DNA of 64,000 nucleotides from Natrarchaeobius chitinivorans (GTDB taxonomy: Archaea; Halobacteriota; Halobacteria; Halobacteriales; Natrialbaceae): NCBI RefSeq assembly GCF_003841505.1, contig NZ_REGA01000009.1:105194-169193 (forward strand), written 5' to 3'. Numbering within the stretch: position 1 is the first letter of the stretch; the number at the start of each line of letters is the position of its first letter. A program made the position numbers and the translations under genes. A model generated the notes under the pieces. The model was not told where the DNA came from. It was given only the letters and a program-made list of their open reading frames with translations, and ran no database searches. Below are positions 1 to 8,223 of the stretch, piece by piece.

Positions 1-685
1 CGATCGTGTTGTTGAACCGAAAGATGCGGGTGAGCATCTCGTGTTCTTCTTCTTCCAGGACGCCCTCGCGCTCGCCGGATTCGATCATCTCCTGAATCTC
101 GTCTCTGGTGACGTAGGGCGATTCGATCGCGCCGGTCGATCCCGTCAGCTTGTTCACTTGCCGGGTGAGGTAGTCGAAGAGGACGATCAGCGGGAACAGG
201 AGGTACTCGGTGCCTTTGAGCGGCTTCGAGATCCGGATCGCCCACGACTCCGTATTCTCGACCGCGTAGGATTTGGGGACGCTTTCCCCGAAGAGGAGGA
301 CGATCGCCGTGATACCGAACGTCGCGAGGATCACGCCGAGGAGGCCGCCGAAGTGTATCGAAAGGACGGCGGTCGCGATCGACGACATCGCGATGTTGAC
401 GATGTTGTTCCCGACGAGGATCGTCACGAGCAACCGATGGGGATCGTCCTTTAACTCCTTGACCAGCTCCGACCCCTCGATTCCCTCCTCGACCATCCCC
501 TCGAGGCGGTGTTTGGGTAGGTTGAACATCGCGATCTCCGACGAGGAGAAGAACCCGGAGAGGGCGATGAGCACCGCCACGGCTACGACGCCGAAGATCG
601 TCACCGTCGATTCCTCGATTTCGAGTCCGACGACGGGGACCTCGTATGCGGCGAGCACCAACTCGACGGGAAGCGAAAACGCCAT
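1..685 (-). CDS. DUF21/CorC-type membrane protein (HlyC/CorC family), 3' end outside window
   Basis: The first 228 residues are visible; the rest lies off the left edge. A short N-terminal stretch is followed by a hydrophobic helix ending in the FFSSSEIAMF motif typical of the DUF21 (CNNM) transmembrane domain, then two or three more hydrophobic segments and the FGESVPKSYA variant of the family's GE-x-x-PK motif. The acidic GEREGVLEEEEHEM stretch that normally precedes the CBS-domain pair is present, so CBS domains are expected beyond position 1. Members are implicated in Mg2+/Co2+ or Na+ transport; the substrate here is not shown. The ATG at 685 is the first in-frame start before the hydrophobic core. 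Confidence 0.88.
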   Translation of the reverse strand, partial: MAFSLPVELVLAAYEVPVVGLEIEESTVTIFGVVAVAVLIALSGFFSSSEIAMFNLPKHRLEGMVEEGIEGSELVKELKDDPHRLLVTILVGNNIVNIAMSSIATAVLSIHFGGLLGVILATFGITAIVLLFGESVPKSYAVENTESWAIRISKPLKGTEYLLFPLIVLFDYLTRQVNKLTGSTGAIESPYVTRDEIQEMIESGEREGVLEEEEHEMLTRIFRFNNTI

Positions 686-780
686 CGATGGTGGGGGTTG
701 TGTCCGAATCGGTTAACCGTTTACCATTCTACCCGCGATTTGCGGGTGACGATACGTTTACCCGGTCGTTTCCCGAACGA

Positions 781-1104
781 ATGACTATGAGCGAACGCTC
801 CGGCCCGCCGATCACCTTCTATCGGCTCCAGGGCTGTCCGTACTGCGAACGAGTCACCCGAGCACTCGACGAGTACGACCTCGAGTACCGATCGCGGTTC
901 GTCGAACCGATGCACTCGGACCGGGACGTCGTCAAACGCGTCGCCGGCGTCCGAACCGTCCCGGTCGTCGTCGACGAAACGACGGGCGTCACGATGGCAG
1001 AAAGCGCCAACATCGTCGACTACCTCGAGTCGACATACGGCGAGAACGGGCGGCTGGAATCGGCGGCACGTGAGCCGGAATCGACGGCGGAGGGTGACGA
1101 CTGA
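781..1104 (+). CDS. Glutaredoxin-like / GST N-terminal-like protein
   Basis: A 107-residue thioredoxin-fold protein. Soon after the start it has a beta strand followed by GCPYCERV, a CxxC redox motif in the position used by glutaredoxins and GST N-terminal domains. The TVPVVVD segment carries the cis-proline of the fold, and AESANIVDYLE matches the glutathione-site end of GST-N domains. Haloarchaea use gamma-glutamylcysteine rather than glutathione, so the physiological thiol is uncertain. ATG 781 (or ATG 787) is preferred over any farther-upstream start because the upstream part is non-coding in character. The stop codon overlaps the next start by one base, implying translational coupling to the redoxin at 1104. 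Confidence 0.85.
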   Translation: MTMSERSGPPITFYRLQGCPYCERVTRALDEYDLEYRSRFVEPMHSDRDVVKRVAGVRTVPVVVDETTGVTMAESANIVDYLESTYGENGRLESAAREPESTAEGDD

Positions 1105-1625
1105 TGCCGGAGTTCGACGTCGTCGACCTCGGCCCGGCGGATCATCCAGAACCGGGCGACCGCGCCCCCGACTTCACCCGTCCGCTCGTCACCGCCGAGT
1201 TCTGGGAAGACCGGTCCCTGTCGGAACTCGTCGCCGAGTCCGGCGATACCGATCCGACGATTCTGGTTTTCTTCCCGATGGCCGGCTCGTTTCTCGCGAC
1301 GTACGTCCTGGACGAACTCGCCGACCGCGGCTGGGACAGGCGGGCGGCTCACGTCGTCGGAGTCACGGCCGCGAACCCCTACGGCGTCAAAGGACTCCTC
1401 GAGGACGGCGAGTATCCGTTCTCGCTGTTTTCGGATCCGGCGAACGACGTCGCGGCGTCCTACGGTATCGCCCACGACCTCGACGGGATGGCCGGCGTCG
1501 GCGAACCTCGACTCGCCTTTTTCGCTCTCGACCCCGATCTGACGGTCGAGGCGGCCTGGGTCGCCGCCGAGTGGCCGGAGTTTCCCGACTACGACGACCT
1601 CGAGGAACGGCTCGGACTCGAGTAG
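1104..1625 (+). CDS. Redoxin-family (AhpC/TSA-like) protein without cysteine
   Basis: A 173-residue protein with peroxiredoxin architecture: PGDRAPDFTRPLV at the N-terminus, a beta strand ILVFFPMAGSF where the peroxidatic motif normally sits, and the DPANDVAASYGI segment typical of the family (residues about 110-130). The usual T-x-x-C is replaced by S-F-L-A-T, and the whole protein has no cysteine, so a classical thiol peroxidase reaction is not possible. It overlaps the CPYC glutaredoxin-like gene by one base and presumably acts with it. A structural, regulatory or scaffold role is only inference. Confidence 0.82.
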   Translation: MPEFDVVDLGPADHPEPGDRAPDFTRPLVTAEFWEDRSLSELVAESGDTDPTILVFFPMAGSFLATYVLDELADRGWDRRAAHVVGVTAANPYGVKGLLEDGEYPFSLFSDPANDVAASYGIAHDLDGMAGVGEPRLAFFALDPDLTVEAAWVAAEWPEFPDYDDLEERLGLE

Positions 1626-1706
1626 TTCTCGCGTTCGACGACGCCCCGAGAGCGGAGTCGGATCGGGACACGCTCGCCTCCGGCCGGTCGTCGGAACCGT
1701 CCCGTC

Positions 1707-1790
1707 TCGTACGGTCTGCTAGGAGTCTGTACCGGCCGATCGCACAGCGGTGGGCGATCGGCCGGCAATCAGTCGTAGCAGATCGTTTCA
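1707..1790. repeat. Palindromic 3'-end element, copy 1
   Basis: An 84-bp imperfect palindrome between convergent genes. The right end (minus strand) begins with the TGA stop codon of the lipoprotein gene, followed by AACGATCTGCTACGACTGA. The left arm has TACGGTCTGCTAGGAGTCTG. The apical stem pairs CCGGCCGATCGC with GCGATCGGCCGG around a short loop. It belongs to the family described at 4013, 18152, 26407, 41287, 53187, 59237 and 59645. Confidence 0.8.
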
Positions 1791-2351
1791 GAACCCGCCG
1801 ACCGGCTCGAACGTTCCGTCGGAGTCGAACGTCTGCGTGCCGTCCTGACCGTTCGTAAACGTCACGCGCACCGTCTCGGGTTCCCACGAGGAGTCGACGC
1901 GAACCAGTCGTGACTGGGGTGCCCAGTCGTCGGTCATCCCTCGCCTGCGGATACAGATGTAACAGTGGACGCGGTCGTCCTCGCGGACGACGTGCGTGAC
2001 CCGCGCGTCGCTCGATTGCCCCGACGAACCGACGATGATGCCGACGACGAACGCCTCCTCGAACGCGGTCTCCTCGAGAACGGCCCGGTCTTCGTCCACC
2101 AGTTCCGCGTCGGTCTCGGCCGCGAACTCCTCGGGCGGTTCGAACCGGGAGACGTGGGCCGGTTGCGTCGCGAGCGCGGCGTCTTCCTGCCCGACCCACC
2201 TGCTGATCGATCGGAGTCGGTCGGTCTCGAACTCGAGGCGATCGGCGCGAAGCGACGGCCGGGAACAGATCGTCGGCAAGCCAGCCGCACAGCCGGCGAG
2301 CGTCGTCGTCCCGACCGTCGCGAGGAGGGCGCGGCGGCGCATACCCCTCAT
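1788..2351 (-). CDS. Putative Tat-type lipoprotein of unknown function
   Basis: A 187-residue protein beginning MRGMRRRALLATVG with an arginine cluster, a short hydrophobic run, and the lipobox LAGC, so a Tat-exported lipoprotein anchored outside the cell is likely (ATG 2351 or ATG 2342). The mature part is acidic and has a short CYIC motif near residue 140. No known enzymatic motif is visible. The TGA stop is also the first triplet of palindromic copy 1. Confidence 0.75.
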   Translation of the reverse strand: MRGMRRRALLATVGTTTLAGCAAGLPTICSRPSLRADRLEFETDRLRSISRWVGQEDAALATQPAHVSRFEPPEEFAAETDAELVDEDRAVLEETAFEEAFVVGIIVGSSGQSSDARVTHVVREDDRVHCYICIRRRGMTDDWAPQSRLVRVDSSWEPETVRVTFTNGQDGTQTFDSDGTFEPVGGF

Positions 2352-2468
2352 GTCGTCGGGAACCAGTAAGTGTCTTGCCGTGTCGGACACCGCAACGCGT
2401 TCCATCCTTCGCCCGAGCACCTCGGTCGTGACGGTACGTTTTTGCCCGCGACGCGAGGACGCGTAGAC

Positions 2469-3062
2469 ATGCAACCGGACGACCTCGATCGAGCCGCGAC
2501 GGCCATCCGCGAGGGAGGGCTCGTGGTCTACCCGACGGAGACCGTTTACGGCCTCGGCGCGGACGCGCTCGAGGCCGACGCGGTCGAACGGGTGTTCGCA
2601 GTCAAAGGCCGGGATCGAGCGAAACCCATCTCGCTCGCCGTCCCCCGGTTCGGGGCGGCGCTCGAGGCGGGGTACGTCGACGCGACCGACCGCGAGCGGG
2701 CGTTCGCCGACGCCTTCCTCCCTGGCCCCGTCACCCTCCTCTGTAAGCGCCGGGAGGTCGTCCCCGACGTCCTCACCGCGGCCCGCGATCGCGTCGGAAT
2801 CCGCGTTCCCGACTGCGAGCCCGCCCTCGCGTTGCTCGAGCGTGCCGACCGGCCGATCACGGCGACCAGCGCGAACCGAAGCGGCGAACCAAGCGCTCGC
2901 CGAGTCGCGGAGGTCACCGAGTCGGTTCGCGACGCGGCCGTGGTCCTCGACGGCGGGGAAACGCCGGGAACCGAGAGCACCGTCGTCGACCTCTCGACGG
3001 AGACGATCCACCGCCGCGGCGCGCTGGCCGACGAAATCGAGGCGTGGATCGACGCACGCTGA
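2469..3062 (+). CDS. sua5: L-threonylcarbamoyladenylate synthase (Sua5/YrdC/TsaC family)
   Basis: A 197-residue YrdC-domain protein that makes threonylcarbamoyl-AMP from threonine, bicarbonate and ATP, the first step of t6A37 modification in ANN-decoding tRNAs. Visible signatures are YPTETVYGLGADAL near the N-terminus, KGRDRAKPISLAV (the KxR motif, residues about 45-57), FLPGPVTLL, and SANRSGEPSA (the SxN motif). The product feeds the Kae1-Bud32 enzyme encoded at 59728-61413. It is short, without the extra Sua5 C-terminal domain. ATG 2469 places the start directly at the conserved N-terminus. No operon partner is evident. Confidence 0.93.
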   Translation: MQPDDLDRAATAIREGGLVVYPTETVYGLGADALEADAVERVFAVKGRDRAKPISLAVPRFGAALEAGYVDATDRERAFADAFLPGPVTLLCKRREVVPDVLTAARDRVGIRVPDCEPALALLERADRPITATSANRSGEPSARRVAEVTESVRDAAVVLDGGETPGTESTVVDLSTETIHRRGALADEIEAWIDAR

Positions 3063-3113
3063 TCCGCCGCCCGCTTCGAGCCCGTCTCCCCCTCGAGCTT
3101 CCGAATTTCGTCC

Positions 3114-3338
3114 CTATTTCTCGCGTTCCCGCGTTTCCCGCTCGTCGTACGCAGAATCGCGGGGAGCGCAGGCGGCGACACCGACACCTCCCGCGATCAC
3201 GAGTACACGGACCGGGACGAGATCGAAGCGTTCGCCCTCGAGTTCCTCGCAGAAGCGATCGAGCGAAATCCCGTCCGGGGGTAGTCTTTTCCGCGCAGGC
3301 GGGGAAGGGACGTCCGATGAGTTCGTTCGAGACGCCAC
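3114..3338 (-). CDS. Possible small hypothetical protein (weak)
   Basis: An open frame of 74 codons opposite the start of the membrane protein at 3317. Its middle reads as an amphipathic helix then a short hydrophobic run (VRVLVIAGGVGVAACAP) and a charged tail. The start would overlap the 5' end of the opposite gene by 22 bases. A plus-strand frame in the same DNA (ending with a stop near 3284) also reads coding-like but has no start codon. I cannot decide between them, or whether either is real. Confidence 0.25.
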   Translation of the reverse strand: MASRTNSSDVPSPPARKRLPPDGISLDRFCEELEGERFDLVPVRVLVIAGGVGVAACAPRDSAYDERETREREK

Positions 3339-4015
3339 ACGAGACCGGTCGCGGGTTCGGTATCTCGGGTCGCGAGGCCCGGATCATCGGCGGCGCGAGC
3401 GCGCTGATGGCGATCAACGTGGCGCTGATGTACGTCTTCGTCTCGACGCCGCTGGCTGTCGTCAACGACTACCTGTTCGCCGCGCCGATCGTCGGCGTGC
3501 TCGTCTACGGTGCGGCGATCATGGCCGGCGAGTTGATCGCCGAGCGGGGCGTGAAGGGAGGTGATGCGGGTATCGCCTTCGTCGGCGTCGCGCTGTTACA
3601 GTTCGCGTTCGGCACCTTCGGGGCCGGCGTCATTTCGCTCGCCCCGCCGGAGACTCACCTGACCATCCTCGGGGTGACGGCGATCGTCACCGCCGTCGTG
3701 ACCGCGGTCATTTCGGGGTACGTCTACGCCCGCGCCGCGACGTTCGAACACTGGGGCCGGTTCGCCAACTTCGCGTTCCTCGGCGGCGTCGCGGCGATCG
3801 CGATCGGGACGTTCGTCCTGCAGATCCTGCTTTTCGTCGGCTTCGTCTTCATCTTCCTCGGCTTCTTGCTCCGGCTGGGGTACGAAATCTGGCAGGTCCG
3901 GGACAAGCGGGATGCCTCGGCGACCCTCCAGACGATCGGCGTCTACATCGCCGTCGCCGGTGTCTTCGTCCACATCCTGCAACTCGTGATGCGGTACGTC
4001 CTCTCGCGGGACTGA
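3317..4015 (+). CDS. Multi-span membrane protein, unknown function
   Basis: A 232-residue integral membrane protein with about seven hydrophobic segments (starting near residues 20, 48, 75, 105, 145, 165 and 205) and short charged loops. No transporter or enzyme motif is recognised; the type is common in Halobacteria as a conserved hypothetical protein. ATG 3317 starts just before the ISGREARIIGG amphipathic segment that leads into the first helix. The TGA stop is fused to palindromic copy 2. Confidence 0.8.
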   Translation: MSSFETPHETGRGFGISGREARIIGGASALMAINVALMYVFVSTPLAVVNDYLFAAPIVGVLVYGAAIMAGELIAERGVKGGDAGIAFVGVALLQFAFGTFGAGVISLAPPETHLTILGVTAIVTAVVTAVISGYVYARAATFEHWGRFANFAFLGGVAAIAIGTFVLQILLFVGFVFIFLGFLLRLGYEIWQVRDKRDASATLQTIGVYIAVAGVFVHILQLVMRYVLSRD

Positions 4016-4092
4016 TACGGATTGCCGTCACTGTGTACCTGAGACCGCGGGACAGCACCCGGTATTCGGTACTGACTGCCAGTAAACCGTAT
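4013..4092. repeat. Palindromic 3'-end element, copy 2
   Basis: An 80-bp copy starting at the TGA stop of the membrane-protein gene (TGATACGGATTGCCGTCACT) and ending CCAGTAAACCGTAT. Basal arms are conserved. The apical part (GAGACCGCGGGAC.. ..CGGTATTCGGTACTGA) is more diverged than in the other copies. Confidence 0.75.
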
Positions 4093-4142
4093 GACCCGCT
4101 TTTCGACCAAACTGCTATCCGACGACGGATCGAACGCGGCGT

Positions 4143-4661
4143 ATGGAACGCGTCTCGATCGACGACCTCGAGGCCGAACCGGTCGATCCCGACGTCCACA
4201 CCGACCGGCGCGACGTCGCCGAGCCGTTGAACGCCGACCACGTCGCCATCACGCGATACGTTCTCGAGCCCGGCGAACGATTCAGCGCCTCGATTCACGC
4301 ACACGTAGACCAGGAGGAGGTGTTCCTCGTTCTCGAGGGGGAGGCGACGTTCGCGGTCCGATCGGGTGCCGACGGCAGTGAGGGAGCCGATTCCGACCGT
4401 CGCGAACTCGTCGTCGGCGATAACGAGGCGATCCGATTCGCGCCGGGCGAGTTCCAGTCCGGGTGGAACGACGCCGAGGAGCGACTGGTTGCGCTGGCAC
4501 TGGGCGCTCCCCGAGAGACGGACGAGATTCGGATTTCGAGCGTTCCGACCCTCGAGGACGGCGACGTCGAGTGTCCGGACTGCGGTCGCGGCGACATGCG
4601 GGTTTCGCCTGACGACACCTTCGAGTGTCCGGACTGTGGCGCTGTTCTCGACCTCGAGTGA
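4143..4661 (+). CDS. Cupin-domain protein with C-terminal zinc ribbon
   Basis: A 172-residue two-domain protein. Residues about 30-125 form a small cupin barrel: the metal-motif region SASIHAHVDQEEVFLVLEG carries H-x-H and downstream glutamates, followed by the second cupin motif FAPGEFQSGWNDAEE. Residues about 140-170 are a zinc ribbon with two CPDCG knuckles separated by about 17 residues. The cupin may bind metal and a small ligand; the ribbon suggests protein or nucleic-acid contact. The ligand is not deducible. The 3' end of this gene has been partly duplicated in the following intergenic DNA. Confidence 0.82.
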   Translation: MERVSIDDLEAEPVDPDVHTDRRDVAEPLNADHVAITRYVLEPGERFSASIHAHVDQEEVFLVLEGEATFAVRSGADGSEGADSDRRELVVGDNEAIRFAPGEFQSGWNDAEERLVALALGAPRETDEIRISSVPTLEDGDVECPDCGRGDMRVSPDDTFECPDCGAVLDLE

Positions 4662-4792
4662 ATCGACGTCGGTTCCGGCTCGAGTGAATTGATGTCGGTT
4701 TCGACTCGACCGCTCGGACTGTGACGCTGTCTCCGAACTCGAGCGTTCGGACTCGACTTCGGCTCAGGCGTTCGGACTCGACTCCGGCCTGA
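4620..4792 (+). repeat. Degenerate duplications of the 3' end of the cupin gene
   Basis: CTCGAGTGAATCGACGTCGG at 4653 recurs 26 bp later as CTCGAGTGAATTGATGTCGG. The block CGGACTGTGGCGCTGTTCTC inside the gene recurs near 4715 as CGGACTGTGACGCTGTCTCC. GCGTTCGGACTCGACTTCGG at 4743 recurs 25 bp later at 4768. No gene is seen in 4662-4842. Confidence 0.6.
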
Positions 4793-4842
4793 TCCGCATT
4801 ACCTCGGAGAGGCTCGAGTACGCCCGCTGCCCGCGGCGACGA

Positions 4843-6249
4843 TCAGTTCCGCTCGACGATCGCTCCCGCATCGCCGACGGCGACGGATCGATCGGGACCG
4901 AGCGATGCGGCGAGCAACCCGACGTCGGTCTCGAACCGATCCCAGTCCGTCGAGTCGGCGGTTCGCTCGTACACTGAACCGTCGGCGCTACAGACGGCGA
5001 TTCGGTCGCCGGACCGTGTGATCCCCGTCAGGGCGGCCTCGCCGACTCGTTCGGGCGTCCACGTCGTTCCGTCGAAGCGGTGAACGACGCCGTCGTCCGC
5101 ACACACCAGCGCGCTTCCGTCGCCGTCCGCAGCGACGTCCTCGAGGGTTCCGTCGGCTCCCCCGAGTCCGATCCGGTCGAAGGACTTTCCGCCGTCGTCG
5201 GTTCTGAACACGCCGTCGTTGGTGTCACAGCAGAGCCCGGTTGATTCGTCGGCGAGAACGACCCCGCTCAGACTGGAGCCGCCGCCGGGTTTCACCGGCT
5301 CGGCCCACTCGAGGTCGCCGTCGCGGTAGCGTCCTCGGAGGACCTCACCGGAGCCGTCGATCAGCAGGATCGTCTCGTTCCCCGCCGGCCCGCCGACCGC
5401 GACGCCGAGCCAGTTGTCCGTGAGATCGCGGGGTGCCGTGTAGTCGGCGTGTCGACCCGAGTCGGCCTCGATCCGCCCCAGCGAACCGCTATCGCCGGCG
5501 ATCCAGACCGCGCCACCGTCGTCCGTCGCGTCGACGCCGCGGAGGTCGTTCCCGGACGCGGCCGGCCCGTCCTCGAGGAGAACGTTCCACGACCCCTGTC
5601 CACCGCCGGTAACGACGAATCCGCGCTCACCGACGGCGTATGCGGCATCGGTGTCGGTGACCACGACGTCGGAAAGCGTCGTCTCCGTCGGGGAGTCGAC
5701 CCGCCCCCACCGTGGTCGATCGGTCTCCGCACCGCTTTGTTCGATCGTCGTACCGTCTTCGGTCGCGGTGCCGTCGACGCCCGTCTCGAGGCTGTCCCGT
5801 TCGTGTTCGCCCTCGAGGCCATCCCGTTCGTGTTCGCCCTCGAGGCTGTCCCGTTCGTGTTCGCCCTCGAGGCTGTCCCGTTCGTGTTCGCCCTCGAGAG
5901 CGTCTCCGCGATCGTCCGGTTCCGTCGTCGTTCTCGATCGGTTCTCCTCGCGCTTCCGTTCGCTCCGTTCGAGACCTCCCCGCTCGGTTTCCGACTCGGC
6001 GACCGAACTCCGGCGTTGGACGTCTTCTTCCTCTCCGTCGACGCTGGCTCGACCACCGCTGACGTAGAGGGCGATCGGCGGGAGGACGTACGAACCGATC
6101 GCGAGGACCGCGAACCAGCGGTCGACGAACGTCAGCGTTCCGAAGGCGGTCAGGCCGGCTGTCGCGACCGCGTGGATCCAGGTCTTCGTGTAGCGACGAA
6201 AGAAGGGAACGAACCCGTCGCCGTCGAATCGGGCGGTTGCAGTTGACAT
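4843..6249 (-). CDS. Membrane-anchored propeller protein (Ycf48/BNR-like) with tandem repeat linker
   Basis: A 468-residue protein. Residues about 1-65 contain two hydrophobic helices that anchor it. A highly charged linker (about 70-190) includes four 9-residue units of the type LEGEHERDS. Residues about 195-468 are built of repeated blades (for example VVTDTDAAYAVGERGFVVTG, GGAVWIAGDSGSLGRIE, VFRTDDGGKSFDRIGLGG, ALVCADDGVVHRFDGTTW), matching the Ycf48-like/BNR beta-propeller class. DDGGKSF is the Asp-box-like motif. The propeller is probably a protein-binding platform; its partner is unknown. It stands alone on this strand. Confidence 0.82.
   Translation of the reverse strand: MSTATARFDGDGFVPFFRRYTKTWIHAVATAGLTAFGTLTFVDRWFAVLAIGSYVLPPIALYVSGGRASVDGEEEDVQRRSSVAESETERGGLERSERKREENRSRTTTEPDDRGDALEGEHERDSLEGEHERDSLEGEHERDGLEGEHERDSLETGVDGTATEDGTTIEQSGAETDRPRWGRVDSPTETTLSDVVVTDTDAAYAVGERGFVVTGGGQGSWNVLLEDGPAASGNDLRGVDATDDGGAVWIAGDSGSLGRIEADSGRHADYTAPRDLTDNWLGVAVGGPAGNETILLIDGSGEVLRGRYRDGDLEWAEPVKPGGGSSLSGVVLADESTGLCCDTNDGVFRTDDGGKSFDRIGLGGADGTLEDVAADGDGSALVCADDGVVHRFDGTTWTPERVGEAALTGITRSGDRIAVCSADGSVYERTADSTDWDRFETDVGLLAASLGPDRSVAVGDAGAIVERN
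5791..5898 (-). repeat. Four tandem 27-bp units inside the propeller gene
   Basis: Units start at 5791, 5818, 5845 and 5872 and encode (minus strand) LEGEHERDS or LEGEHERDG. Near-identity of the units indicates recent expansion of a highly charged linker. Confidence 0.95.
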
Positions 6250-6422
6250 TCCTGGAGAGCATCGACGATCGCCCGCTCCATCGGAGCCGAGACGCTACGA
6301 ACGATCGATGACGGTCGTATCGGATCGCCGGTCAAAAGCACACTGCAGGCGAACGCACCCACTCGAGTGCGGCGTGCCGTTCGTCGTGGATAGTTCCGTT
6401 CGAGAAGTTCCGAATCTCCCGG

Positions 6423-6788
6423 CTACGGATCGATTCTCCATCGGATACGATTCCGACTCGATCTGCGGACTGTCTCGAGCGAAACCGTGAGGATGCCGTT
6501 GTTGAACACGGCCTCGCGATCGTCCGTAAAGCGCCGCCCCCGCGGCGACGCGATGGTTCGATCGTAGACCTCACCGTCGCGGTCGATTCGAATGTGGACG
6601 CGGTTCGAGTCTGCCGCGGCGTCGACGTCTGCGTCCTCCGAAAACGCGTCGACGACTATCTGTAGCCGGCCGACCGACGGGTCGTAGACGACTCGAGTCC
6701 GGAAGGGATCCGTCTCGGCGAACGTGGAGGGAAACACGAGCCACCGTTTCGACCGACGGCGGAAATCGTTCGCCGTGTATACGTTCAC
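6423..6788 (-). CDS. Hsp20/alpha-crystallin-like domain protein (divergent)
   Basis: A 121-residue protein. The order of strands and the AVFNNGILTVSLE motif (compare A-x-x-x-G-x-L-x-x of small heat-shock proteins) in the C-terminal third suggest a divergent alpha-crystallin fold. The preceding RVVYDPSVGRLQIVVDAF and VHIRIDRDGEVYDRTI would be earlier strands. No flanking IxI tail is seen. It is unlike the clear Hsp20 at 15953. The ATG at 6788 is followed directly by the conserved-looking part. The family assignment is moderate. Confidence 0.6.
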   Translation of the reverse strand: MNVYTANDFRRRSKRWLVFPSTFAETDPFRTRVVYDPSVGRLQIVVDAFSEDADVDAAADSNRVHIRIDRDGEVYDRTIASPRGRRFTDDREAVFNNGILTVSLETVRRSSRNRIRWRIDP

Positions 6789-6953
6789 GTTTGAGAACCG
6801 GTCGGCTTCGAGGTTGAAGACCGGTCGGCTTCGCGGTGGGAAATACCCCCCGGGGGTCCGGACGGATCGCTGTAAGACTCGAAGCGCAGAGACTCGAGGG
6901 CCTTCGGCTCCCGGAGGGCGGAGTCGTCCCGAGACGACGCCGTCGGCGGTCGA

Positions 6954-8084
6954 TCAGTCGAACCGATCCAGCGAGAACATCTCGATGTCGTGGTCGGTTT
7001 CCCCCTCGAGTGTGAGATCCGCCAGGATCTCGCCGACGACGCTTGCGAATTTGAACCCGTGTCCCGAAAACCCCGCGGCGACGGCGACCTGTGGATAGTC
7101 GGGGAGCGTATCGAGGACGAAGTGATCGTCGGGCGTATTCGTAAACAGGCAGGTCTCGAGACGCATCGTCGGTCCGGCGGCGTTCGGGAAGTACTCCTCT
7201 ACGAACTCGCGGAGGAGCCGTTCGTCCGCTTGAGTCGGCTCTCGCTCGAAGGCGTCGGGATCGACGGTTTCCGCGCGGTGGTTGTAGCGGCCGACCTTGA
7301 ACCCCGGAACGCCGTAGACGGGAGCGCCGTAAAACCGCCCCTCGGGTGCCTGAAGAGTCCAGACGGGAAACCGGTCCGGGCTGAACACTTCCGGATCGCC
7401 GGGCTGGAAGTGGCCGAGAACCTGGCGTTCCGGAACTGCGATCCCCTCGAGCGCATCGACGAACTGGGTCGCCCACGCGCCCGCGGTGATCACGAGTCGA
7501 TCCGCTTCGTACGCGCCGTGATCGGTTTCGACGCGAACGCCGCCGTCGGTCCCGCGCCAGTCGACGACTCGCTCGCGGGCGCGAATCGTCGCTCCAGCGC
7601 GGTGTGCGCGCTCGACGTTTGCGACGGTACACTCCTCGGGGCGGAGGAACCCCCCTTCGGGCTGGAAGAGCGCCGCGTAGTCGTCGGGTAGCTCGTATCC
7701 GGGATGGCGCTGAGCCAGTTCCTCGCTCGAGAGCAGTTCGTACTCGAGGCCGTGTTCCTCGCAGGCGCGTTCAGCCGCCTCGAGTAGCGGATCGTCTCGA
7801 GGCGCGGCGTCGATCGATCCCGTTCGATAGAAGAGCTGGCGGTCGTAATCGGATTCGAGATCGTGCCAGAGTTCTTCGGCCCGGCGAGCCAGCGGAACGT
7901 AAGCCGGGTGTTCGTAGTACGCAAGCCGGAAGAGTCGGGTGAGGCCGTGAGAGGAGCCATAGGTGTGAGGGACGTCGTAGCGCTCGAGTCCGAGGACGTC
8001 GACGTCACGGTCGGCGAGTTGGGCAACCGTCGCGCTTCCCATACCGCCGACGCCGAGGACGATCACGTCGTACCGTTCGGTCAT
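6954..8084 (-). CDS. FAD-dependent sarcosine oxidase / N-methyltryptophan oxidase (SolA/MSOX family)
   Basis: A 376-residue oxidoreductase. The N-terminal VLGVGGMGSATVAQLA is the dinucleotide-binding GxGxxG followed by an acidic residue at the end of strand 2 (LERYD). SSHGLTRLFRLAYYEHP matches the MSOX substrate/FAD region. Cys312 in ETCLFTNTPDDHFVLD is the position that covalently carries FAD in monomeric sarcosine oxidase. GFSGHGFKFASVVGEILADL is the conserved C-terminal motif. It oxidises an N-methyl or secondary amine with release of H2O2; the exact substrate is not determined. Length is normal for the family (about 370-390). Confidence 0.9.
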   Translation of the reverse strand: MTERYDVIVLGVGGMGSATVAQLADRDVDVLGLERYDVPHTYGSSHGLTRLFRLAYYEHPAYVPLARRAEELWHDLESDYDRQLFYRTGSIDAAPRDDPLLEAAERACEEHGLEYELLSSEELAQRHPGYELPDDYAALFQPEGGFLRPEECTVANVERAHRAGATIRARERVVDWRGTDGGVRVETDHGAYEADRLVITAGAWATQFVDALEGIAVPERQVLGHFQPGDPEVFSPDRFPVWTLQAPEGRFYGAPVYGVPGFKVGRYNHRAETVDPDAFEREPTQADERLLREFVEEYFPNAAGPTMRLETCLFTNTPDDHFVLDTLPDYPQVAVAAGFSGHGFKFASVVGEILADLTLEGETDHDIEMFSLDRFD

Positions 8085-8223
8085 GCGGTGGGCTACGGCC
8101 GGCCCCTCGAAAACCCTTGCTCACTCGGCTCGACCGAGTCGGATCGTCGAACGGTGTGGGAGCCGATGGATACCGGTGGGGTTGGCTCTGGACTCTCTCT
8201 TGGCCGGCCCTCGTCGACTCGCG

